A DNA stretch of 64,000 nucleotides from Thermolongibacillus altinsuensis (lineage in GTDB: Bacteria; Bacillota; Bacilli; Bacillales; Anoxybacillaceae): assembly GCF_004341205.1 (NCBI RefSeq), contig NZ_SLUL01000004.1, positions 1-64,000 of the forward strand. The letters are read 5' to 3'. Below are positions 32,347 to 40,928 of the stretch, piece after piece; the first letter of the stretch is position 1, and each line of letters opens with the position of its first letter. The notes below the pieces were generated by a model. It had not been told where the DNA came from. It worked only from the letters and a program-made list of their open reading frames with translations, and made no database searches. Both the position numbers and the translations under genes were made by a program.

Positions 32347-34182
32347 TTATTCTTTCAAGTGATACGGCAACGTTGCAACGACAACATCTTTTTTGATTGT
32401 TAAAAAGAATCGTAACACAATCGCCGTTTGATTATGCAATAATGCATGCCACCACTTTTTCACAATGAACTGCGGCATTAAAACGGTAATCGGTGACCCT
32501 TTTGTTTCTTTTTCCACATCATTAATATAATCTAACAGCGGAGAGAGAATCGTTCGGTATGGCGAATAAATCACTTTTAACTCAATATCCGGATAAAACT
32601 TTTCCCATTTCGCCCGTAATTTTTGTTCTTCTTCTTCATGAAAAATAATCGAAATAGCGGTAATGTCATTAGAAATGCTTCTTGCATATTGCACCGACTG
32701 AGCAACGACTTTGCTAACTCCGGAAATCGGTATAATCACTTTAGGTTTTACGATTTTTTCGCGCTCTCTCCATTCTTTCTCATCCAGCTTTAACTGTTGA
32801 CCAAGCTTTTCATAATGATGACGAACTTTATAAAACATGATGACGAGTAACGGAATGGCAACGATGACTAACCAAGCTCCTTGAGTAAATTTCGCCAAGA
32901 TCGTAATCACAGTGACTAATCCAGTCACGAACGTTCCGGTCATAATCGTTGCTAAAGTCGCTATGTTTTTCTTTTCTTTTTCTTTCCATATCTTTTTGAT
33001 CATCCCGCTTTGCCCGATTGTAAATGAAAGAAAGACACCAACCGCATATAACGGAATGAGAGAGTGCGTTTCACCTTGAAACACAACAATTAACAAAATC
33101 GACAATGCGCTAAGAAGGATGATTCCGTTTGAAAATACGAGCCGGTCGCCCCGCGCTGCCAAACTTCTTGGTAAAAACCGATCGTTTGCAATAATAGAAA
33201 CAAGCTGCGGGAATCCAGCAAAACTGGTATTAGCCGCTAATATTAAAATCAACATCGTAATCATTTGAAACAGATAAAAGAACACGCTATTTCCAAAGAC
33301 ATGATGACCAATTTGCGAAATTACGGTCTTATGTTCCATTGGTGTCACGCCAAATCCAGCCGCTAAAATCGTAATTCCTAAAAACATCGTTCCTAATAAC
33401 AACGACATCCAGCCCATGGTAATGGCCGCGTTTTTTGAACTGTCCGGTTTAAACGCCGGAACGCCGTTGCTAATCGCTTCTACTCCCGTCATTGCCGAAC
33501 ATCCAGAAGCAAAAGCTCTTAATAAAATAAACATTCCATAGCCTGACGTAAAGAAATGCTCAGCAGAAGCATGCTCTTTATAGTTAAATCCATGCCATCC
33601 TTCATGCCATAACTGCCATCCGCCAACGGCAATCAGCACTAACACGGATATAATAAACAAATAGGTCGGATACGCAAACACCGTCGCTGATTCTGTAATC
33701 CCGCGCAAATTTAAAATCATCAGCAACAACACAAGCGCAATCGCGATTTCCACTTTCCAAGGAAGCAAGCTTGGAAAAGCGGAAGTAAGCGCAGCGACCC
33801 CTGAACTAATGCTAACAGCAACCGTAAGAATATAATCAATCATCAATGCCGCACCAGCGACTAAACTGGTCGTCGTGCTTAAATGATCTCTCGCTACCAC
33901 ATAAGCGCCACCGCCAGATGGAAAAGCGTAAATAATTTGGCGATAAGATAGCGTCACAATCAATAACAACCCTAAAATCGCCAACGCAATCGGCAATGAA
34001 TAAAAGAAAACACTCGTTCCGAACAACATGAGCACTAACAAGATCTCTTCCGTTGCATAAGCAACAGACGAAAGCGCATCAGACGAAAACACCGCTAATG
34101 CCTTCCACTTTGGCAATTTTTCATGTTTTAACCGTTTCGTTTCCATTGGTGAACCAATTAATAACCGTTTTAAAGAAGCCAT
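32347..34182 (-). CDS. kimA: potassium importer KimA
   Basis: 611 residues from ATG 34182, with AAAAAGGAG upstream. An APC-fold transporter with about 12 membrane helices: LSSDALSSVAYATEEIL at the first helix, FPSGGGAYVVARDHL, and SGCSAMTGVEAISNGVPAF; a soluble C-terminal domain from about 450 (PKVIIPISGVSKVVAQSVQYA) is the c-di-AMP-responsive part. It is a high-affinity K+:H+ symporter. Its leader is a c-di-AMP riboswitch, so expression and activity should both fall when c-di-AMP is high. Confidence 0.92.
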   Translation of the reverse strand: MASLKRLLIGSPMETKRLKHEKLPKWKALAVFSSDALSSVAYATEEILLVLMLFGTSVFFYSLPIALAILGLLLIVTLSYRQIIYAFPSGGGAYVVARDHLSTTTSLVAGAALMIDYILTVAVSISSGVAALTSAFPSLLPWKVEIAIALVLLLMILNLRGITESATVFAYPTYLFIISVLVLIAVGGWQLWHEGWHGFNYKEHASAEHFFTSGYGMFILLRAFASGCSAMTGVEAISNGVPAFKPDSSKNAAITMGWMSLLLGTMFLGITILAAGFGVTPMEHKTVISQIGHHVFGNSVFFYLFQMITMLILILAANTSFAGFPQLVSIIANDRFLPRSLAARGDRLVFSNGIILLSALSILLIVVFQGETHSLIPLYAVGVFLSFTIGQSGMIKKIWKEKEKKNIATLATIMTGTFVTGLVTVITILAKFTQGAWLVIVAIPLLVIMFYKVRHHYEKLGQQLKLDEKEWREREKIVKPKVIIPISGVSKVVAQSVQYARSISNDITAISIIFHEEEEQKLRAKWEKFYPDIELKVIYSPYRTILSPLLDYINDVEKETKGSPITVLMPQFIVKKWWHALLHNQTAIVLRFFLTIKKDVVVATLPYHLKE

Positions 34183-34252
34183 CGTTCCTACTCCTTTTTG
34201 GAATGTTTGTAAAATCTTCTGTTGAAATTGCATCTTTTCGCATCACTGTTCA

Positions 34253-34475
34253 AAAAACAAAAAAACCGTTGAGGATGTACTCAACGGTTACCAATAGACA
34301 ATTCTCATACCTACATCCCTCCCAAAACGCTTACGAGGTTAGCTGTCGGGTTAGGGCCATGAGAGTAGCCCCTCCTTTTTCAAGGACTCACCCCAAGTAA
34401 CATGACGTTACAAAATTGGTTCCCCCGCTCCATTACGGATTCAGCGATCTCTATGCTATTGAATAAGTTACAGCT
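34253..34475 (-). promoter_or_regulatory. c-di-AMP riboswitch (ydaO/yuaA type) of kimA
   Basis: On the minus strand the leader contains the conserved blocks GGAGCGGGGGAACCAA, GGGGTGAGTCC, CCCGACAGCTAACCTCGTAA and GCG, then a terminator (AACCGTTGA / TCAACGGTTTTTTT, about 34256-34290). c-di-AMP binding should promote termination before kimA. The position about 70 bp before the ATG agrees with known examples. Confidence 0.93.
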
Positions 34476-34528
34476 GATATCTTACTCTCTTCAATAGCCA
34501 TTGTAAAGAAGCAGAAGGAAGGGATTGA

Positions 34529-34672
34529 ATGGGGTTTTACTTCATTTTATCGGCTTTTTTCATCAATTTTCATTTCATCTCTTATTTTTCTAAACGTTAT
34601 CGCCCTTTTCCATCGAATGTAATCGGATACATAACTTTGACGCCCGAACACCTTTTGAACTACTCTCATTAA
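34529..34672 (+). CDS. possible 47-residue hydrophobic small protein
   Basis: ATG 34529 preceded by AAGGAAGGGATTGA. The peptide starts MGFYFILSAFFINFHFISYF, one plausible membrane helix, followed by a basic/aromatic tail. It runs divergently from the riboswitch leader. Only the ribosome binding site and hydrophobic N-terminus support it; chance is quite possible. Confidence 0.3.
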   Translation: MGFYFILSAFFINFHFISYFSKRYRPFPSNVIGYITLTPEHLLNYSH

Positions 34673-34690
34673 TTTGAAGTGAGAGCTTTC

Positions 34691-35593
34691 TTACTCACTT
34701 AGTTTTGTTAATAATTGCTTCATATCATTAGGCAAATCGCATTGAAATGTCAACGTCGTTTGTAAAAACGGATGGAAAAAAGTTAATTCTCGACTATGCA
34801 ACGCTTGCCGTGCAATTTTTTCCCGTTTTCCACCGTAAAGATCGTCCCCTACAAGCGGATGACCGAGATAAGAAAGGTGAACGCGAATTTGATGCGTTCG
34901 TCCCGTCTCTAATTGCAAAGAAACATAAGTCATATCATCCACATACTTTAATACGCGAAAATGAGTTACCGCACGCTGACCGTCTTCGCGTACCTCTCTT
35001 TCAATAATGCTGTCGCCTTTTCTGCCAATTGGCGCATCAATCGTCCCGGCGGTTTGCTTTAAATGCCCATGGCAAATGGCTTCGTACCGCCGTTTAATTT
35101 TTCCTTTCTTTTGCTGTTCGGACAAAAGATGATGAACGTGACGATGTTTGGCCACAAGCACCAATCCAGATGTATCTCGATCCAACCGCGTAACGATATG
35201 CACCGTCGTAAACAATTGCTGCTTTTCATAATGATACAACAATCCGTTCGCCAATGTGCCATGCGGATGTTCACGCGAAGGAATCGTCGACATACATGGC
35301 GGTTTATTAACGACTAACACATAATCATCTTCATATACAAGATCGAGCGGAATGGGTTCCGCTATCATTTCGGCACTCTTTTTTTCCGGCGGAAAATGAA
35401 CTTCGAGATGCTCTCCTGCCCGAAGAAGATGTCGGACAGTCACCGCTTGTCCGTTTACATAAATGCCTCCGCCTTTAAATTTGATGTCGGTCAGCGCCGT
35501 TTTAGAAATGTGTTGCTCTTTCAGAAACTCGCGTACAAGTTTTCCTTCATCCTTTTCTGTTATGTTCCAACTGAGCTGAAACGGTTTCACCAT
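34691..35593 (-). CDS. yjbO: RluD-family rRNA pseudouridine synthase (YjbO)
   Basis: 300 residues: an N-terminal S4-like RNA-binding segment (KLVREFLKEQHISKTALTDI), then the RluA/RluD catalytic domain with DYVLVVNKP, the active-site Asp in TRLDRDTSGLVLVA, and GRTHQIRVHLSYLGHPLVGD. It isomerises specific uridines in rRNA; the site is not deducible. Third gene of the relQ-nadK-yjbO operon, 16 bp after nadK. Confidence 0.9.
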   Translation of the reverse strand: MVKPFQLSWNITEKDEGKLVREFLKEQHISKTALTDIKFKGGGIYVNGQAVTVRHLLRAGEHLEVHFPPEKKSAEMIAEPIPLDLVYEDDYVLVVNKPPCMSTIPSREHPHGTLANGLLYHYEKQQLFTTVHIVTRLDRDTSGLVLVAKHRHVHHLLSEQQKKGKIKRRYEAICHGHLKQTAGTIDAPIGRKGDSIIEREVREDGQRAVTHFRVLKYVDDMTYVSLQLETGRTHQIRVHLSYLGHPLVGDDLYGGKREKIARQALHSRELTFFHPFLQTTLTFQCDLPNDMKQLLTKLSE

Positions 35594-35609
35594 CTCTTCC
35601 CTTTCTCAT

Positions 35610-36401
35610 TTAATTGATAAACGATTCGCGCACTCTCTTCCAAAAAGGAAACGGACGAAAGCGAGCAAAACGAATTTTTTCATCCGCAACGCGACATTGA
35701 ATCGACTTGACATCTTTATGTAATAACGATAAATGGTCAATGGTAATTTGAAAATCAACATTATTGACCGGCTTCAGCATACATGTATGATGAGCTGGCA
35801 AAATGAGCGGAGAGCCAATCGTACGAAAAACACGATTATTAATCGATGCCATTTCTGCCACTTGAATCGCTTCAAGCGACGGATGCAAAATCGCTCCGCC
35901 TAACGCTTTATTATAGGCTGTGCTTCCAGAAGGGGTTGAAATACATAACCCATCTCCGCGAAACGTTTCAAATAAATCCCCTCGAATTTCAACATCCATC
36001 ACAAGCGTACCGCTGACGCTTTTCACGGTACATTCGTTCAAGGCTAAATATCTTGCCTCTCTTCCGCCCCCGACATAGCGAATAATCACTTCTAACAGCG
36101 GATATTCTACGACTTGATAAGGCGTTTTCGCAATCGCAATCACAAGCTTTTCGATTTCATCCGGCACCCAATCGGCATAAAATCCTAGATGTCCTGTATG
36201 AACACCGACAAACGCCGTTTTTTCCAACCGGCTTCGATAGCGGTGAAACGCATATAAAAGCGTACCATCACCGCCAACAGAAATGACAATATCTGGTTGA
36301 TCCTCATCATATTCCAACTGAAAATCTAACAAATAGGTTCGGATTTTATGCGTTAATTCATTCGAAGTAGGATCCCCTTTGGATGTCACCGCAAACTTCA
36401 T
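35610..36401 (-). CDS. nadK: NAD kinase
   Basis: 263 residues from ATG 36401 (GAGG upstream; GTG 36410 possible). The diacylglycerol-kinase-like NAD kinase fold is shown by [16 protein letters not shown] with the catalytic GGDGT, LNECTV, and the NAD-binding [14 protein letters not shown]. It phosphorylates NAD to NADP. It sits 20 bp after relQ, the conserved order in B. subtilis (yjbM-yjbN-yjbO). Confidence 0.95.
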   Translation of the reverse strand: MKFAVTSKGDPTSNELTHKIRTYLLDFQLEYDEDQPDIVISVGGDGTLLYAFHRYRSRLEKTAFVGVHTGHLGFYADWVPDEIEKLVIAIAKTPYQVVEYPLLEVIIRYVGGGREARYLALNECTVKSVSGTLVMDVEIRGDLFETFRGDGLCISTPSGSTAYNKALGGAILHPSLEAIQVAEMASINNRVFRTIGSPLILPAHHTCMLKPVNNVDFQITIDHLSLLHKDVKSIQCRVADEKIRFARFRPFPFWKRVRESFIN

Positions 36402-36421
36402 TGATTTCACCCTCTTCCCCT

Positions 36422-37057
36422 TTATTCATCTTCTTTCAATTCTTGTTTACGCGAAAAAGCGGCTTGCGCTTCTTGAATTTCAAAGCGAATTTTCGACATT
36501 TCTTCATCGAGCAAATAAGCGGCTTCCGCTGCTCTCTGCAATCGAAGTTTAATATCTTCCGGAAAGCGACCGCTATATTTATAATTTAAAGAATGCTCAA
36601 TCGTTGCCCAAAAATTCATCGCCAATGTTCGAATTTGAATTTCAGCTAAAATTTTCTTTTCACCATAAATCATTTGAACAGGATAACGAATCACAACATG
36701 ATAGGAACGATAACCGCTTTCTTTTTTTTGGGTAATGTAATCTCGCTCCTCGACAATTTCAAAATCCTTTCGTTGCCGAAGCAGCTCGACAACTGTTTTA
36801 ATATCATCAACGAATTGACACATCATTCGCAATCCAGCAATATCTTGCATTTTCTCCTCTAATTGATCAAGCGGGATATTTTTCTTTTGCGCCTTATCAA
36901 GAATGCTGGCAACCGGTTTCACTCTCCCAGTTACAAACTCAATCGGAGAATGAACTCCTTGCATTTCGAACTGCGCACGCATCCCTTTTAATTTCACTTT
37001 TAATTCCTCAACCGCTTGTTTATATGGCGCCAAAAAGAAATCCCAATGTTTGTCCAT
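36422..37057 (-). CDS. relQ: small alarmone synthetase RelQ (SAS1, YjbM)
   Basis: 211 residues with only the synthetase domain and no HD hydrolase or regulatory TGS/ACT domain. Visible motifs are [42 protein letters not shown] and [19 protein letters not shown]. It makes (p)ppGpp (and pGpp) from ATP and GDP/GTP as a tetramer allosterically stimulated by pppGpp. First gene of the operon with nadK and yjbO. Confidence 0.94.
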   Translation of the reverse strand: MDKHWDFFLAPYKQAVEELKVKLKGMRAQFEMQGVHSPIEFVTGRVKPVASILDKAQKKNIPLDQLEEKMQDIAGLRMMCQFVDDIKTVVELLRQRKDFEIVEERDYITQKKESGYRSYHVVIRYPVQMIYGEKKILAEIQIRTLAMNFWATIEHSLNYKYSGRFPEDIKLRLQRAAEAAYLLDEEMSKIRFEIQEAQAAFSRKQELKEDE

Positions 37058-37074
37058 GAGATCACCTACTACTA

Positions 37075-37223
37075 CTATATAGATTCAAGTTGAGTTTCCG
37101 ACACATCACATCATGAATAGAAGACCGCTTTTCTGCCATAGGCGGCAAGATGTTTCTTGCCGCCCCGGCATGCTAGAAGCAGAAAAGCTTGTTTATGTCG
37201 GAAAATGAAGCTTATCATATATA
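37075..37223 (-). repeat. intergenic palindromic repeat, copy B (internally deleted)
   Basis: On the minus strand it aligns with copy C from ATGATAAGCTT..TTTTCCGACAT through AAGCTTTTCTGC, lacks the CCGAACG..CGTTCGG arm, and resumes at TTCTAGCATGCCGGG, GCGGCAAGA..TCTTGCCGCC, TGGCAGAAAAGCG, CTTCTATTCATGATG and GTCGGAAACTCAACTT. It fills most of the relQ-yjbL gap; the rest of the 300-bp gap (37224-37356) shows nothing clear. Confidence 0.8.
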
Positions 37224-37356
37224 TGTTGAAGTTGAATTTCTCATGTTCCTGTGCAAGAAAAAATCTTGCGCTAACAGCCAAATCCTGACCATCGCATGCA
37301 CGTGCTCGATTGCGCTTTCGTTTAAAAGCTCCTTCAGTCAGAAAATGAAGCCTGCT

Positions 37357-37731
37357 CTATACAGAGAACATTTCAGTCACTGCTTTTTCCATTTCATCAC
37401 CGTAGTTAGCGTTTCCTTTAATATTGTCAATTAAATATGTTAACTCTTCTTTCATTCCTTCTAATTCAATCACAACTTCATTGCTTTTTAGAAAAACAGG
37501 AATGTTTGTTAACATCGCCTCTTTTAAATTCGGCCAAACATGCTGCGGCATTACCACATAAACAAATTCATCCCCTACTTCCATGATATATATAAACGAC
37601 AAATGATCCGAATCAACGAGCATATATCTTTTTGCTTTTGCGTTTTCGAGCGAAAACGAATGCGATTGAACAATCAAATAGATGCCATCCTCTTTTTTCT
37701 CAACCGAATCGATGTAAATTTTTTTCTGCAT
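37357..37731 (-). CDS. yjbL: YjbL family protein (UPF0738)
   Basis: 124 residues after GGAGGAAGG. No catalytic motif; predicted beta-rich N-terminal half and helical C-terminus (EGMKEELTYLIDNI). Length and position between yjbK and relQ match B. subtilis YjbL, whose function is unknown. Soluble, acidic. Confidence 0.8.
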   Translation of the reverse strand: MQKKIYIDSVEKKEDGIYLIVQSHSFSLENAKAKRYMLVDSDHLSFIYIMEVGDEFVYVVMPQHVWPNLKEAMLTNIPVFLKSNEVVIELEGMKEELTYLIDNIKGNANYGDEMEKAVTEMFSV

Positions 37732-37880
37732 TGAATCCTTCCTCCATTTTCGACCTTCGCTGTAACATATGCTTGCTTTTTTATTTTACCACATTCCCCC
37801 TCCTCGTGTTGAACGGTTGCCATTTTGCTTGCTGAACGACATAATAAAAAATAGAAAAAAGTAAAGAGGAGAAAAACGAA

Positions 37881-38465
37881 ATGAATCAAGAAGTCGAAAT
37901 CGAATTTAAAAATTTATTGACCAAAGAGGAATTTCTCCGATTAAAGGAAGCTCTTCAAATAAATGAAAATGAATTTAACAAACAAGAAAATCACTATTTC
38001 GATACGAGTGATTTTCAGCTAAAGCAAAAAGGAAGCGCTCTCCGTCTACGCATCAAAAAAGAAACGTACACGCTCACATTAAAACAGCCGCATGCAGAAG
38101 GGCTGTTAGAAACACACGAATTTCTTTCCAAAGAACAAGCACAACGCCTATTGAACGGAGAAACGATTCCATTTGGCAAAATAGCTGAACAATTAACGAA
38201 TTTAGGGATCGTCCCATCATCTGTTCAGTATTTTGGAACGCTCATAACCAAACGAGCCGAGCGAAGTTATGAAGGCGGGCTGATCGTTCTAGACCATAGC
38301 CACTATTTAAATGTTGATGATTACGAAATGGAATATGAAGCAACCAATCGGAGCGAAGGAGAAAAAATTTTTCAATCGTTATTAGAAAAATTCCAAATTC
38401 CGAAGCGCGAAACAAAAAATAAAATCGAGCGTTTTTATTTGAAAAAATACGAAGTTGAGGGATGA
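37881..38465 (+). CDS. yjbK: CYTH-domain protein YjbK
   Basis: 194 residues with the CYTH signature EVEIEFKNLL at the start and strand motifs ALRLRIKKETYTLTLKQP and YEMEYEATN, the alternating acidic/basic pattern of the triphosphate tunnel. Related proteins are class IV adenylate cyclases, thiamine triphosphatases and inorganic triphosphatases; here triphosphatase activity is the likelier guess. Stop is 3 bp before cwlQ. Confidence 0.87.
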   Translation: MNQEVEIEFKNLLTKEEFLRLKEALQINENEFNKQENHYFDTSDFQLKQKGSALRLRIKKETYTLTLKQPHAEGLLETHEFLSKEQAQRLLNGETIPFGKIAEQLTNLGIVPSSVQYFGTLITKRAERSYEGGLIVLDHSHYLNVDDYEMEYEATNRSEGEKIFQSLLEKFQIPKRETKNKIERFYLKKYEVEG

Positions 38466-38468
38466 ACG

Positions 38469-39098
38469 ATGAACATTCAGCAAATTAAACTATGGATGGA
38501 ATTACAAGCATTGCAAAACCTCGGCAGAAAAGAAAATGAAAGCAATTCAATCATGTTTTCAACATTATTAAACGACTTGTTGAGCACAACGGTTTCAGAT
38601 CGCTTGAATGAAACAATGCCAAGCCATGCTGCTGAAATAAGTTCAAATCATTCGCCAATGCAACCTGAAGAAAAAGCCGCGACCTTGCATTCTGATCCAT
38701 CTTTAAAACAAACGAATACAGGCGACTCACTTGACGAATTGATCGCTCGTGCAGCTGAAAAATACGATATCGATCCAAAATTAATTAAAGCGGTCATCCG
38801 TCACGAATCGAATTTCAATCCAAATGCCACAAGCCGCGCCGGTGCGGCGGGACTGATGCAACTAATGCCAAGCACCGCTAAAATGCTTGGCGTCCAAAAC
38901 ATCTATGACCCTGCCGAAAATATTGAGGGCGGGACAAAATACTTGCGCCAAATGTTAGATCGCTATAACGGAAACATTGCTTTAGCATTGGCAGCTTATA
39001 ACGCTGGACCTGGAAATGTAGACAAATATGGCGGCATTCCGCCGTTTAAAGAAACAATGACCTATGTTCGCAAAATTTTACAGACGTATTATGCATAG
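38469..39098 (+). CDS. cwlQ: lytic transglycosylase CwlQ (YjbJ)
   Basis: 209 residues. The N-terminal 95 are low-complexity and polar without a signal peptide. The SLT domain (about 96-209) has the catalytic Glu in [13 protein letters not shown], then [24 protein letters not shown] and a late TYVRKIL. B. subtilis CwlQ (YjbJ) has lytic transglycosylase and muramidase activity on peptidoglycan. No obvious secretion signal, as in that protein. Confidence 0.88.
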   Translation: MNIQQIKLWMELQALQNLGRKENESNSIMFSTLLNDLLSTTVSDRLNETMPSHAAEISSNHSPMQPEEKAATLHSDPSLKQTNTGDSLDELIARAAEKYDIDPKLIKAVIRHESNFNPNATSRAGAAGLMQLMPSTAKMLGVQNIYDPAENIEGGTKYLRQMLDRYNGNIALALAAYNAGPGNVDKYGGIPPFKETMTYVRKILQTYYA

Positions 39099-39198
39099 TC
39101 AATATGCCCTACCGCGTTGAGTCACTTTGTTTGAGATTATTGTCTTCCGTTGTTACAATAAGGTTACCACATCATTCTTATTTAAAGGGGTCAACAAT

Positions 39199-39609
39199 AT
39201 GGCTGAGCAGTTTCAATCACCATACGAAGCAATCGGTGGAGAAAAAGTGATTTCAATGCTAGTGGATGAGTTTTACAAACGCGTGGCTAACCATCCTGAT
39301 CTTGCACCCATTTTCCCGAAAGATTTAACGGAAACGGCGAGAAAGCAAAAACAATTTTTAACGCAATATTTGGGAGGGCCACCTCTCTATACAGCTGAAC
39401 ATGGCCATCCAATGTTACGCGCTCGCCATTTGCCTTTTGCCATTACGCCGACACGTGCCAAAGCGTGGCTTGCCTGTATGAGCGAAGCGATGGATGCCGT
39501 CGGCTTACAAGGTCCCATTCGCGACGAATTTTATCAACGCCTCGTCTTAACAGCCCATCATATGATCAACACTCCAGAAGACGAAATAGAGAAAGGAGTA
39601 TTTCAGTGA
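39199..39609 (+). CDS. yjbI: truncated haemoglobin (group II, YjbI)
   Basis: 136 residues from ATG 39199 after AAAGGGG. Group II truncated globin: [18 protein letters not shown], then [37 protein letters not shown] with the proximal His and distal Trp region. Binds O2/NO and peroxide; in Bacillus it is co-expressed with yjbH and helps protect against nitrosative and oxidative damage. Overlaps the next gene by 4 bp. Confidence 0.94.
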   Translation: MAEQFQSPYEAIGGEKVISMLVDEFYKRVANHPDLAPIFPKDLTETARKQKQFLTQYLGGPPLYTAEHGHPMLRARHLPFAITPTRAKAWLACMSEAMDAVGLQGPIRDEFYQRLVLTAHHMINTPEDEIEKGVFQ

Positions 39610-40487
39610 GCGAGAAGGTAGCTGGGAAAAAACAGACGGCTCCGTTTTTCTCCCAGCATTGCAGCCACGAAAAAAAACCGCTTGAAATTTACATGTTTAT
39701 CGATCCGCTCTGTCCCGAATGCTGGGCGCTTGAACCTGTCATGAAAAAATTATGGATTGAGTACGGGCACGTTTTCACGTTAAAACATGTTTTGAGCGGA
39801 CAAATCGCCAGATTAAACATCACGAAAAAACAAAGATTCGAGAGCCTTGCAGAAATATGGGAAAAAACAGCAAGCCGTTCTGGCATGTCGTGCGATGGAA
39901 CGCTATGGTTTGAAAATCCGATCTCTACTCCGTATGCCGCTTCGCTCGCAGTGAAAGCTGCAGAACTGCAAGGCCGGAAAGCAAGCATTCGTTTTTTACG
40001 CAAATTACAAGAAGTTCTCTTCCTTGAAAAACAGAACATATCCGATCCAAACGTACTTATTGAATGCGCCAAACATGTTCAACTGGATGTGGACGAATTT
40101 GTGAACGATTTATATTCCGCTAGTGCAGCCAAAGCATTGCAATGCGATTTAAAAATTACAGTGGAAATGGATGTTCAAGAAATTCCAACGCTCGTATTTT
40201 TCAATGAAAATATTGAAGAAGAAGGCATTAAAATTTCTGGTTGTTACCCGTACGATGTTTATGTTGATTTAATCCATGAAATGTTAAATTTTCATCCTCA
40301 GCCATCGCCTCCACCTCCACTTGAAGAATTTTTACGTCACTTTAATTTTGTTGCCACGGCAGAAATTGCGACGGTGTACGACTTACCTCTAAACGAAGCG
40401 GAACGGGAAATGAAAAAATTAATGCTAAAAAGAAAGGTAGAAAAAATTCCTGTGAAATACGGAACGTTTTGGCGATACATTGGATGA
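39606..40487 (+). CDS. yjbH: ClpXP adaptor for Spx (YjbH/SpxH)
   Basis: 293 residues from GTG 39606, overlapping the globin stop (AAAGGAG seven bases upstream). A DsbA-like thioredoxin fold with [14 protein letters not shown] (Cys36, Cys39) and a Cys/His-containing N-terminus (SQHCSH) that can bind zinc. YjbH targets Spx for ClpXP degradation and aggregates under disulfide stress. Spx itself is encoded 6 kb away in this window. Ends at a strong terminator. Confidence 0.93.
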   Translation: MSEKVAGKKQTAPFFSQHCSHEKKPLEIYMFIDPLCPECWALEPVMKKLWIEYGHVFTLKHVLSGQIARLNITKKQRFESLAEIWEKTASRSGMSCDGTLWFENPISTPYAASLAVKAAELQGRKASIRFLRKLQEVLFLEKQNISDPNVLIECAKHVQLDVDEFVNDLYSASAAKALQCDLKITVEMDVQEIPTLVFFNENIEEEGIKISGCYPYDVYVDLIHEMLNFHPQPSPPPPLEEFLRHFNFVATAEIATVYDLPLNEAEREMKKLMLKRKVEKIPVKYGTFWRYIG

Positions 40488-40496
40488 GCATAAAAG

Positions 40497-40527
40497 AAAA
40501 GGACTTGGCCGAAGCCAAGTCCTTTTC
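40497..40527 (+). terminator. yjbI-yjbH terminator
   Basis: AAAAGGACTTGGC / GCCAAGTCCTTTT stem, ten bases after the yjbH stop. Confidence 0.88.
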
Positions 40528-40657
40528 TTTGTCGTAAAGACAACAAAGGGGATGGGAGAAATTTTTCACGGTCAAACAAAGGGGTATAAGTTTGTTTGCT
40601 TGTGATTCACTTCACGTTTATATACTAACAAACCTAAGATTGTCTTGGCAAGTACTT

Positions 40658-40675
40658 TATGTGATCGTTCACATA
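40658..40675. promoter_or_regulatory. dyad TATGTGA-N4-TCACATA, possible operator
   Basis: An 18-bp sequence with perfect 7-bp arms about 50 bp upstream of the small membrane protein at 40723. It resembles CRP/FNR- or Rex-type half-sites (TGTGA/TCACA) but with four instead of six central bases, so no regulator is assigned. Confidence 0.35.
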
Positions 40676-40722
40676 TTTGTCATAATTACGACATACACAT
40701 AGCAAAAAGGAGGGAATATCGC

Positions 40723-40899
40723 TTGCAAAAAGGAATTTCTTTTCTTTACATATTGCTCATTTTCATCGCTGTCTTTCTTCACTTCTTGGCGCTTATGGAT
40801 CTTTTTCCGCTTCTCATCTCTTCTCCTTTGTTGTTTTTTCTTATTTTTATCTTTTTCTATCGATTAAACGCTCGCCATCGTTTTCGCGGATTTCGCTAA
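40723..40899 (+). CDS. small hydrophobic membrane protein, unknown
   Basis: 58 residues from TTG 40723, with AAAAAGGAGGG at good spacing. Two nearly continuous hydrophobic segments (FLYILLIFIAVFLHFL; LLISSPLLFFLIFIFF) then a basic tail RLNARHRFRGFR, so two membrane helices with the tail in the cytosol. No family recognised. It has its own upstream region and a terminator shared with pepF. Confidence 0.6.
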   Translation: MQKGISFLYILLIFIAVFLHFLALMDLFPLLISSPLLFFLIFIFFYRLNARHRFRGFR

Positions 40900-40928
40900 A
40901 AAAGAGCGGGGATGCCCCCGCTTTTTTT
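40897..40928. terminator. bidirectional terminator before pepF end
   Basis: AGCGGGG / CCCCGCT stem with a three-base loop, T run on both strands. Confidence 0.85.
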
